This document shows, one piece after another, positions 46,142 through 54,680 of a stretch of 64,000 nucleotides of DNA (within the stretch, counting starts at the first letter, position 1; each line of letters begins with the position of its first letter). Under the pieces are notes generated by a model. That model was given only the letters and a program-made list of their open reading frames with translations. It did no database searches and was not told the origin of the DNA. This DNA is from Schizochytrium sp. CCTCC M209059 (lineage: Eukaryota; Sar; Bigyra; Thraustochytrida; Thraustochytriidae). The stretch spans positions 88,067-152,066 of the forward strand of contig KN805411.1 of assembly GCA_000818945.1 (NCBI GenBank). The letters are read 5' to 3'. The position numbers and the translations under genes were made by a program.

Positions 46142-47440
46142 CTATTGTTCGTCTTGGTCCACTCCGACGGCTGCCTCGCTTGCTGCCCTCCTTGCCTCGC
46201 GCAGCAGGCGCCGACGATGGTTACCAGAGCGAAAGGCTGGCAGCGTATAGTTGGGAGGGCGCTGGATGTCTGCAAACTCCATGATTCGTGCCCAGGTTAG
46301 CTCGGGCAAGCGCCCCAGAGACTCGTACTCGACGCGCAAGACACGATTGCCGACCTCTGGGGACTCTACCGCCTTGGAGATGAGGTCGAGCGCGGTCTGG
46401 TGCTCCTCTTGAGCCATGACTCTATTTGCGCAATGGTGCTTGAGCACCGAACGCATCGTGTACGTTGCGTCGCGGGAAAGGACAATTGCACGTGCATCAG
46501 GCATTCGCTTCAACAGCGTCTCAATATCGACAAAAAGACGCTCGTACTTGATCTTTTGAAAAACGTTGCACATGTCGACCTCGGGCACAATGTTGATTGC
46601 ATCCTTGCAATATCCGCCCCAGGGCAGCGAAAGATGTTGAATATTAACGTAGCCTCCGCCTTCCGGGTCAATGTGCGTTTTGCATGCAGGAGTCTCGCCA
46701 TCCCAAGTCGAAGTCGGCTCGAGAAGCTTCGAAAGACTGCGGGTCATGAATCTCGTCCCAGTCGACTCAGGTCCAAATACATAGATTGTTTTCATGGGCA
46801 CACCATTGCGCGCGGTGCCGCCTTTTACTCGGCGCTGATTCTTCGAAGTCCGTTGAACATTTCGCGAAGTAGAACTTGTCGTTGTTCCTCGCAACCTTGA
46901 GGCGGTCGTCTTCCCTTGCAAAGTATTTGTAAGTCTCACCGCTCTCGCCGCTTGCGCGCAAAGCGCACTTGTTGTTCTTTGAGTAGGAACTGATTGAGAT
47001 GCAGCTTGCCGTACAGGCAAGAGTTTCGAAGTTGTTCGGACTGTAGGCGGAGCAGTCCGAACAATCGTGAGCGGTGCTGTAGGAATTGTAGGTGAAGCTG
47101 CTGGAATACTTGGCGGCTTTGTCGAGGGCAATGGGTTGGCCATTGCGGTGCGAAGCGCGGCAGCTGTTTTAGAGAATCTCTGCGTAGCTGCTTGTGCAGC
47201 ATGATTGTCGTTTGTCGAGCCCACGCCTGCCGATGGAGACGGAGTCTGGACTTCGATCGACCCATCCGCCGTCGCTCGCCTTGCACGCAGAGACCCTGCA
47301 CTCGAAGTCGACTGAGACAGCTCTTTTTTAGGGAGTTTTGCTGCGCCGGCTTGGACTGCACTTGCGTCCAAGCCGCGCGCTCTCGCGCACAGCGCAATCG
47401 CCACAATCGCCAGAAGCAGCGCCCGCAAATCCAGCCTCAT
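46142..47440 (-). CDS. Sulfotransferase-like type II membrane protein, paralogue 3
   Basis: 432 residues from the ATG at 47440. The membrane helix (LRALLLAIVAIALCARA) comes almost at once and may instead be a cleaved signal peptide. It is followed by a long Ser/Thr/Pro-rich stem of ~180 residues, a likely O-glycosylated spacer, before the conserved domain: TIYVFGPESTGTRFM, GGYVNIQHLSLPWGGYC, EVDMCN, AIVLSRDATYTMRSVLKHHC. The stem makes this the longest of the three, with the catalytic-like part still ~225 residues. It reads as a Golgi lumenal enzyme; the substrate is unknown. Confidence 0.68.
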   Translation of the reverse strand: MRLDLRALLLAIVAIALCARARGLDASAVQAGAAKLPKKELSQSTSSAGSLRARRATADGSIEVQTPSPSAGVGSTNDNHAAQAATQRFSKTAAALRTAMANPLPSTKPPSIPAASPTIPTAPLTIVRTAPPTVRTTSKLLPVRQAASQSVPTQRTTSALCAQAARAVRLTNTLQGKTTASRLRGTTTSSTSRNVQRTSKNQRRVKGGTARNGVPMKTIYVFGPESTGTRFMTRSLSKLLEPTSTWDGETPACKTHIDPEGGGYVNIQHLSLPWGGYCKDAINIVPEVDMCNVFQKIKYERLFVDIETLLKRMPDARAIVLSRDATYTMRSVLKHHCANRVMAQEEHQTALDLISKAVESPEVGNRVLRVEYESLGRLPELTWARIMEFADIQRPPNYTLPAFRSGNHRRRLLREARRAASEAAVGVDQDEQ

Positions 47441-48353
47441 CTTCCCGCTCGCCAGGTTGAATCAATCGCTCCCTCCCCCGATCACCCTCGCGAGGCGCCC
47501 AGTATTCGGATTCTACACATTGGTCGCTCGAAAGCTTGCGCATTGAGTAGTAGGCCACAGCCTCGTTGACCGCCGCCATTGCCATCTCCCACCTTCTCAG
47601 CGACGACGCGATACCACCGTGACCGTTGCTCCGACCCCCTTCGTCTCATAACACGAGCAGGCTGAGGCTGGCGGCTGCGGTGTGTGTGGTCCAATCCGTG
47701 CCGCTGGGTCCGTGCAAGTGAGAAGGGGGGGGGTGTGGGGGGAAAACGGGGAAACAAGTAGGCCGCTGAGCGGGCGCAGCGGAAGTCGGCCTAACATGAG
47801 CCCGCGTGCCTAGGCTATGCGCCCGCGTGCCTGTGGCAGGGAGGGAGGGCTCGACCGCGTCCACAACGCCGCCGTGGCAGAGGACTCCAAGTGAGAGATG
47901 CCAGCTAGGAGCAGCAGCAGCTGCAGCTGCAGGCGGCAATAAGCCACTGCCACAGCCAGGTGTAAAAGCGCAATGGACACACAACTTTGAGACTTTCGAC
48001 AATGATTAACTAACTTTTGACAATGATGATAACTTGAACTTGAAGCTGAAGGGTGCGGCGCGGCACCGACGACAGCGACAGCGCGACCGGCCAGTGGGCT
48101 CGACACGTATCGCTCGGGGACGTCCGAGTCAAAAGGCTGGTTGCCTCGTCTGCAAGATGAGGTGCCGCGGGTCTGGCGCTGCCGCCCTGATGGTCATTCT
48201 CCTTTCCCTGCTCATCATCTCATCGTTATCGCTAGTTTTCAAATTGGCGTAGCGTAGAGAGGCAACGACAATATGGTGGAGGCGGTCCAGCTTGCTGCCG
48301 TTATTCCGCCAAGGCTCAGGAAAAGCGCAGGGCCGGATACAGTCTCTTAGGCA
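47441..48353. other. Spacer with G-rich tract; between inverted sulfotransferase-like copies
   Basis: About 47727-47752 carries runs of nine, six and four G's (possible quadruplex). The region is the 5' flank of paralogue 3 and of the pseudogene on the other strand. No gene supported. Confidence 0.6.
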
Positions 48354-49074
48354 GTGCAGACGTCTCCGTTGTTCATCAAAGAGAACAAGCAGAACAAACA
48401 CGCCAGACGAGAGCCCATGGAAGCGCCTCAGCGTCCTGTCGTACCCCTAGAAACGTCTCAGCGTCCAGCCGTCCCCCTACATACCATCTTTGTCTTTAGA
48501 TCCGAGTCCACAAGAACAAGATTTATGACGCGAAGTCTGTCCAAATTGCTAGAACCAAGGAGCAAGTGGGATGGTGAGGCACCAGTGTACAATGTTCACG
48601 AGGATCCCTTTCATAGAAGTCTTGTTAAGATTCAGCACATCTCGCTCCCTTAATGGTGGTTACTGTGATGGAACGATTCATATTGTGTCGGTCGAACCTT
48701 GACCTGTGCAACAAGCGCCAAAAACTGCCATTGCCGCATTTCTTCGTGGACATCGAAGAGGTGCTTCGACGCACGCCACATTCAAGAGCTATCGTGCTCA
48801 CACGTGATTCATTCTTTGCGATGACGAGACCAGTTCTCGAGCACCATTGTCGTGAACGAGAAGTTGCCACCAAGGAGCGCGACGCTGCTCTCGAGCACAT
48901 AAAGAAGGCTATCTCATCTCTGGATGTTGGCGACCGCGTGTTACATATTCAGTACGAGTTGCTCGGGGGTTTTCCCGAGTTTTAATGGACACACAGATCA
49001 CGCAATTTCTTGACCTTACTCAGTTAGAAGCGGATGCTGTGCCAAAGTTTACGTCAGGAAATCAGTTTGGGTGA
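48354..49074 (+). pseudogene. Decayed fourth copy of the sulfotransferase-like family, opposite strand
   Basis: Family segments are recognisable in order but in three frames: a phosphate-loop-like TIFVFRSESTRTRFM, then SLSKLLEP, KIQHISLP; after a frameshift near 48650, GGYCDGTIHIV; after another near 48700, DLCN, FFVDIEEVLRRTP, AIVLTRDSF; after a third near 48985, ITQFLDLTQLEADAVPKFTSGNQ. An in-frame stop lies at 48651-48653. The loop glycines and proline of the intact GPESTGTR are changed to Arg/Ser (RSESTRTR), so even unshifted it would be inactive. It lies head-to-head with paralogue 3, implying inversion. Confidence 0.85.
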
Positions 49075-49448
49075 CACAGTTTACTTGAAAAAGCAAACGA
49101 GAAGGGAGCGGGAAATGGAAAACTTCTTTCAAGGTAGGAGAGTGGACCGCCGCTTTGAAATGTTCATTATTGAGAAATCCACAGACGAGACGTACAATTG
49201 GGTAAAATCGACGGACCGAGCTTTTGCGACATTTAACAAGAAATCCAATTGATCCTCGCATGCGCACGCGAGATGGGCCAAGGCTGCGTTCGTCCTACCT
49301 CCCCCCCACCCCTCGCTCGGATCTCGAGAGGGCATACCTTCCAGCTACCATCCAAGTGGATCATAGCTCCCAAGTTTCTTGCGCCGCCTTTTACGTCCCA
49401 GCTTTTCAATTCAAGATAAAATAGGAAAATAGAGTTGCTCGTACTCGT
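49075..49448. other. Spacer downstream of the pseudogene
   Basis: Convergent 3' flanks, no gene, repeat array or RNA recognised. A C-run (CCCCCCCACCCC) is near 49302. Confidence 0.55.
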
Positions 49449-50066
49449 CTATGATGACTTCTCTCGGACAGCCTCTGCCAAAGGCGGAGCGAGAATGTCG
49501 CGAAGGCGCATAAGGTTCGCGCAGGCACGAAAAAGAAACCCAGGGAGAAAAAACGCAGCCCAGAGCGGCTCTCCCATGACCAGCGCCATGGCAGTCGCCT
49601 CAAAGCTCACGCATGACCAAAAGAGCACCTTTTTGTTGCCCAGATAGAGACGCACAATAGCCCCGCCGGGCATCTCCTTTTGATGAAAGTTGCCCGTCTC
49701 TGCCTTGTACATGACCACACCGTGAGCCACGACTTCGACCATGATGAGCGCCGCGTACAAGCCAGCTGCGAGAAAAGTGCTCAATGGAGGGTCGTAGTCG
49801 TCAAGCATTCTTGTGGCCGCAAGATGAAGACACAGGCAAGAGCTAACCCTGTCAATCACCATATCCAGGTAGTAACCAAGCTTGGAGGTTTGGTTGAGCG
49901 CGCGTGCGGCGATGCCATCGAAGGCATCGAGGAAATAGCTCAGCGCGTAGAATCCAGCAAAGCCCCAGCTATTGCCCTTGGAAAACTCCGCGTAGGCAAA
50001 GTACAAAAAGACGACTCGAAAGTAGTCAATAATATTCGCCACATAGAGGACCACCGGGACCTGCAT
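49449..50066 (-). CDS. CDP-diacylglycerol-inositol 3-phosphatidyltransferase (PI synthase)
   Basis: 205 residues from the ATG at 50066, close to the usual ~210-220 for PI synthases. The frame upstream is repeat translation. It has several membrane helices and a complete CDP-alcohol phosphotransferase motif at about residues 50-73: FDGIAARALNQ, then GYYLDMVIDR, fitting D-G-x2-A-R-x8-G-x3-D-x3-D. The segment VANIIDYFRV at the N-terminus is typical of PIS. The enzyme makes phosphatidylinositol in the ER. Alternatives such as other CDP-alcohol transferases are less likely given the N-terminal pattern. Confidence 0.9.
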   Translation of the reverse strand: MQVPVVLYVANIIDYFRVVFLYFAYAEFSKGNSWGFAGFYALSYFLDAFDGIAARALNQTSKLGYYLDMVIDRVSSCLCLHLAATRMLDDYDPPLSTFLAAGLYAALIMVEVVAHGVVMYKAETGNFHQKEMPGGAIVRLYLGNKKVLFWSCVSFEATAMALVMGEPLWAAFFLPGFLFRACANLMRLRDILAPPLAEAVREKSS

Positions 50067-50963
50067 CGTGCTTGCTTCGCTTCGCTTCGCTTCGCTTCGC
50101 CTTGCCTGACCCTGCCCCGCTGCCGCTCGCCCGTCCTCCTGGGTGTGCCGTACGCGCTTTCCCGAGCGAGCACCTTGCGGCGCTTTGTCGCGCTTCTTAT
50201 CCCCCCAAAAAATCCTTCGGCGAACGAAGCCCACGCGAGCGGATCGCTTCGCCTCGCCTTGCCTCGCCCTGTGCCACGTTCGGGCCCGCGAGGCACGCCC
50301 GTCAGCGACGCGGCCCTCTCCGCGAGCTCCGCACGGCCGCTCTGCGAGCGCTCTCCGCCTGGACGCTCGGCAGCGCGCGGCGAGTTCGGGGTCTCGTGCG
50401 CGCACGCGGACTCGACGAGGCGAGCAGGCCTCGCCAAACCGGCCCAAGCGCGCCGCTGCGCGTGGCGGCGCGTCCGCAGAAAAGGGAGGGCCGTTGGGCC
50501 TCTTTCCTGTTCCCGGGCGCGCGAGCAAGCACGTGCGCCGCCTTGCTCGAGCTGCTTGCGTCCGCGGTTTGGGCTTTACATTGTGAGTTCTCCCTTCTTC
50601 GGGCTGAGGAGCGAGCGAAAGATGAAGAGCGAGCGAAAGACGAAGAGTGAGCGAAAGACGGAGCGAAAGACGAGGAGCTCGCCCGCCCAGACCGCACTCA
50701 CTGCACGCCGCTCAGGAGGCCCCAGCTACTTTGACTTTATCGGCTTATTCGGCATGCGCAATTTCGATGTGTGAAACATCAAGCGAGGCGAATATCTATG
50801 TATTGACGGGACGGTGCACCTTATGTTGGTAACGTAATAATGGCGAGATGATGAATTCGGGAGCGCATGCATTAGCATTAGAAGCCGTTTTAGCAGCAGC
50901 AGTGGCCGATGCTTGAAGCGCGGCTGTAAAGAGAGCTGACAGACATTACGCGCGCGCGGCGCG
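50067..50963. repeat. Divergent spacer with (TTCGC)n array
   Basis: 50071-50103 is a (CTTCG)n array in the PI synthase 5' flank. 50590-50690 is GAGCGAAAGA-rich. The long open frames through this GC-rich stretch are low complexity. It holds the promoters of two divergent genes. Confidence 0.7.
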
Positions 50964-53900
50964 ATGGGCGCCTTGGCCTCGCTTCCCGCTGAAGACCTGG
51001 GCGGGATCGATCTCAAAGGAACCGTGGAAGAGGTCGGCGACGTGGATGATGCCCAGCTTCTGCACACTGCGGAGAGCTTCCTCCTTGACATCCTCGAAGC
51101 GCGAGTTCCTCTGAGGAGCCCTTGGACCGCGGAGCTGCACGGCGTTCTAGGATTTGAGCACGAATCTAAGACTATTGACAATCTGTACATATGTCTGGCC
51201 AAGACGCAAGCGTCAGAGGGCGCTTCCAATAAACCTAAAACTTTGGATACTTCGGCCGTAGTGCAGCATGGAGATAGCTCTTCGTGGCAGAATGTACGAC
51301 TTTCGGCCGACGGACTCCGACTTGTAGACTCGCTCTGCATACAAGCACTTCACGCCCATGATGCAAGCGCGCCTGACCTTACGACAGACACCGTGCTTGG
51401 CCAGGTCTTTGTCGGCGCGCATGAGTATTGGGGGCAAACAGTCGTGCTCGAGATGGAGCACCCTGAGAACGCCGAGACCGCGACAGGTCGACTCCTTCTC
51501 TCAATTGAAGCTGGCTTGCCGTGGAGCGAGGCGGACGAGCCGTCTGCAGAGGCTTCTGTGATCCAGCTTTTGGCGGACCTACCCACGCAGTATCTTCGCG
51601 AAAATTGCGTTCGTGTCTTGCAGGGCGCCCTGCAGCTCGTGCTGGAGTTTCAACGCGCCGGCGTCACGAACCCAGTTGGTTTTGCTCTCAAAGAAAAGGC
51701 TGCATTCTCGAGCTTATTGCACCGACTTTTCGCTGCGGCGGAAGAAGATCGTTTCGATGAGCTCATGCACGAGATATGCCAGACCGCCACTCCACATGCT
51801 CTCGAAGAGGTCGAAGCACAGCGAATGGCGCGTTTGCCATCCCTTCAAAATCTTTCAAAACCGTTGCAGCATCAGCAACATCAACAGCAGTTCATTCAGC
51901 AAGAAGAGCCGATGATGATGCAACATCAACAGGAAGAACAGCAGTTCATTAAACAAGAAGAACCTCTGATGATGCAACAACAACATCAGCAGCAGCAACA
52001 ACAGCAACAACAGCAACAACAGCAAGAGCAGCTCATTCAGCAAGAGGTACCGATGATGATGCAACAACAGCAACAACAACAAATTCAACAACAAGGAATC
52101 ATGCAGAGCATGCAAGAAACACTGTCGCAGTTCCCATCAGCTGACCGTAAAATCGTCGTCAGACGTGAAATTCGCCTCATGCCGCGAGAAGACCAAGAAC
52201 GCTTTGTGACCGCCGTAAAGAAACTGATGGAAAGCGAAGATCAGGGTGGATCCGAATGGCTTCGGCTCGCGGGTTACCACGGGTGGCCGAGCAATGATGG
52301 CAAGGGGTTCTGCGTGCATCGCGCGGAAGCCTTTCCAGGATGGCATCGCGCGTACTTGCTTGCTCTCGAGGAAGCCCTCCAAGAAGCCGACCGAGCACTA
52401 GGCCGCGACGGGATGATTGCGCTCCCGTACTGGGACTTTTCGCAATATGAGGTCAATGGAGAGATTGTTCCGCGGGTCGTGCGCGAGGCCTTTGGAGAAA
52501 GTTTTGCCTTTCCTGACAACTTTTTTCCGACAGATGCAATGCAAAACGCTTCGCGTGGCGTTCAGCGGTTTGTTGAGACGCAATTCAAGAGGCTTAACAA
52601 CGATGATCGCGTCTTGCGTAAATTGCAAAAGGCTGCGGTGCGCGAAAAGTCAAACGAGTGTCTGGATACATTCACGAATCTTGAACACTGGCAGCACGCT
52701 TCGACGGAGAACAAGCGCAGTGAATCTGTAGAGTCGCCGCACAATGCCACGCACAACGCGCTTGGGTATCCTCTGACCTCTCTCAAATTCGCCGCCTTTC
52801 ATCCAATGTTCTGGCTGCTTCACTGCAATGCAGACCGGCAGTACGAGAAATACATACAAATTGAGACGCGCGAAGAGTGTTTGGCAGAGCTCCGCAACCA
52901 CCAAGCAATGATTGCGGCTTCGGGCGGGAAAAATCTCTTCCTTGACGAGCTTAAACCGTTTCAGCGGCCTGCAGCCCTTGGCAAAGGAGGTTTCACCCTG
53001 GAGGACACGCTGCTGCCACTTGCAGAACTCGGATATGCCTATGACCTCTTGCCCCCTCGACCCAAGCAGATGATGCGCGAGCTGCCGGCGTTTGCCTTAC
53101 TTCGGAATGTGAACGTTGCCACGAAGCTGCTCGATGCAGATGGAGAAATGAAGAGCTTTGATGTACACATTTTTGTGTGCCGCAAGGATGCGACGGACCG
53201 CGCCGAGCAGCGTGCAGCGTTGGAGAATGCTATTGCCGCCAATGAGGCAAATCAGGCATTTGATGTCTGGGCGGATGCCCAAGCGGCGTACGCTGGCGTG
53301 TGCACATTGTTCGGTGGCAAAGGTCCTGCTTGCAAGAATTGTCGCGAGAACAAAGTGATTCACGCGCGCGTCAACCTGAACGACGCGCTCGCGCGCCTTG
53401 ACGCGTCGAGCCGGCACGAAATCGAGATCCTTGCTGCTGTCTGCGAGGATGAAGTGGGCGCGCTTGTTCTTTTGGAGCAAGTGCAAGAGGTATTTGGGCC
53501 TGGCGTCGAGATTCCTGCTCCCGAAATTGTCGGTCCTGCACTTGAGAAAAGCCGTGCACAAGAAGCGTTGAAGTCCGAAGCCGCTGATACTGTGGCGATT
53601 CAAGGGGCGCTTGCCCAGCGAGGGTTTTACGGTGGCGCGCTTGACGGCGACCACGGGCCGCGGACAAATGCGGCAGTAGTGTCGATGCAAGAGTTTGCAG
53701 GCGTCACTCAGGATGGGGTTGTTGGACCCATCACGAGGGCAGCTTTGCGCGTTTCGCGCGTGGATGTGCATCACGACGCACGAGAGGAGTCAGCATCGAC
53801 TCTGCGCACGGGCGCCATCTCTTACTTTGTCGGTGCTTCGCCCGGGTATCTGGAGCGCAACCAAGTCATTGCGGTGATCAAAGAGGCTCTCGACGAATGG

Positions 53901-54299
53901 GCAAGTGCTGGGACAGTGAGCTTTTCCCAAGCGGACTCTCGCGAGGCTGCCGACTTGTACATTGGTTGGGCAGATCATACGGACGATAATCAAATGATCT
54001 TTGATGGGCCCGGCGGCGAAATTGCTCGTGCTGACGCGTCAAGCATCACATTTGATGTTTCCGAGCGGTGGTCATGTGGCGAGCCCATGGCGTCAAACCC
54101 GCTTGCAAAGAAAGTGTCCATGAGCAGAAAGCGGCACGTCGTCGGTCGTCGCGTCTTCAGCGTCAAAGCAGTATGTCTTCACGAGATTGGCCACGTGCTT
54201 GGGCTTCATCACCAGCCAACAGGGGTGATGGCCCCTTACTATGCAGCACGGCGCACAAAGCTCAGCGCCGAAGACAAAGCATTGCTGGTGATCCAATAA
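50964..54299 (+). CDS. Tyrosinase-matrixin fusion protein with poly-Gln linker
   Basis: 1,111 residues. Residues 1-~295 are an unrecognised region; the very N-terminus MGALAS fits the N-myristoylation pattern MGxxxS and no signal peptide is visible. About 297-382 is Gln/Met-rich with long poly-Gln. About 435-629 is a tyrosinase domain with copper ligands apparent in AGYHGW, CVHRAEAFPGWHRAYL (site A) and SPHNATHNALGY, FHPMFWLLHCNADR (site B). About 877-929 resembles a peptidoglycan-binding repeat. About 947-1111 is a matrixin domain with HEIGHVLGLHH (1073-1083), Met-turn GVMAPYY, and FDGPGGEIA. The family chemistry is phenol oxidation plus zinc proteolysis. One open frame covers it, so the fusion is unlikely to be an assembly artefact. 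Confidence 0.88.
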   Translation: MGALASLPAEDLGGIDLKGTVEEVGDVDDAQLLHTAESFLLDILEARVPLRSPWTAELHGVLGFEHESKTIDNLYICLAKTQASEGASNKPKTLDTSAVVQHGDSSSWQNVRLSADGLRLVDSLCIQALHAHDASAPDLTTDTVLGQVFVGAHEYWGQTVVLEMEHPENAETATGRLLLSIEAGLPWSEADEPSAEASVIQLLADLPTQYLRENCVRVLQGALQLVLEFQRAGVTNPVGFALKEKAAFSSLLHRLFAAAEEDRFDELMHEICQTATPHALEEVEAQRMARLPSLQNLSKPLQHQQHQQQFIQQEEPMMMQHQQEEQQFIKQEEPLMMQQQHQQQQQQQQQQQQQEQLIQQEVPMMMQQQQQQQIQQQGIMQSMQETLSQFPSADRKIVVRREIRLMPREDQERFVTAVKKLMESEDQGGSEWLRLAGYHGWPSNDGKGFCVHRAEAFPGWHRAYLLALEEALQEADRALGRDGMIALPYWDFSQYEVNGEIVPRVVREAFGESFAFPDNFFPTDAMQNASRGVQRFVETQFKRLNNDDRVLRKLQKAAVREKSNECLDTFTNLEHWQHASTENKRSESVESPHNATHNALGYPLTSLKFAAFHPMFWLLHCNADRQYEKYIQIETREECLAELRNHQAMIAASGGKNLFLDELKPFQRPAALGKGGFTLEDTLLPLAELGYAYDLLPPRPKQMMRELPAFALLRNVNVATKLLDADGEMKSFDVHIFVCRKDATDRAEQRAALENAIAANEANQAFDVWADAQAAYAGVCTLFGGKGPACKNCRENKVIHARVNLNDALARLDASSRHEIEILAAVCEDEVGALVLLEQVQEVFGPGVEIPAPEIVGPALEKSRAQEALKSEAADTVAIQGALAQRGFYGGALDGDHGPRTNAAVVSMQEFAGVTQDGVVGPITRAALRVSRVDVHHDAREESASTLRTGAISYFVGASPGYLERNQVIAVIKEALDEWASAGTVSFSQADSREAADLYIGWADHTDDNQMIFDGPGGEIARADASSITFDVSERWSCGEPMASNPLAKKVSMSRKRHVVGRRVFSVKAVCLHEIGHVLGLHHQPTGVMAPYYAARRTKLSAEDKALLVIQ
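51855..52115 (+). repeat. CAA/CAG tract coding for poly-Gln linker
   Basis: CAA/CAG codons with recurring LMMQQQ/EEPMMMQ units. It is the unstable-looking hinge between the N-terminal region and the tyrosinase domain. Confidence 0.9.
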
Positions 54300-54363
54300 T
54301 AAGCTTGATAAGAAAGTCCAGTGTGACTCCAAAAACCAAGGAAATAAGAAAGAAGAGAAAGAA

Positions 54364-54400
<37 letters not shown>

Positions 54401-54680
54401 CGCTAGTCAGGTTGCAATGGAGCTGCAAGGATTTTAAAGAGACGCTGGAATTACGAGCGAAAGGCGACATCCTTTCGTTCGATTCGCAGACAGATGAATC
54501 TGGTGTGGACCATGTAAGGTTCTTTACTTAGGGCAAACGTATGTGGCACCATGCGCTACGAAAGCCTCTACCTTTTCAAAACTTGGCACGTAGAAACCGC
54601 CGCAACAACAAACAATGACAACAACAAGACAAAAGAGAAGAGGTATAAAGTGAGATGACATATAAAATTTGCGTCCGCGT
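54300..54680. repeat. Convergent spacer with (GA)n tract
   Basis: (GA)n at about 54366-54395. The remainder is AT-rich 3' flank. No gene supported. Confidence 0.7.
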
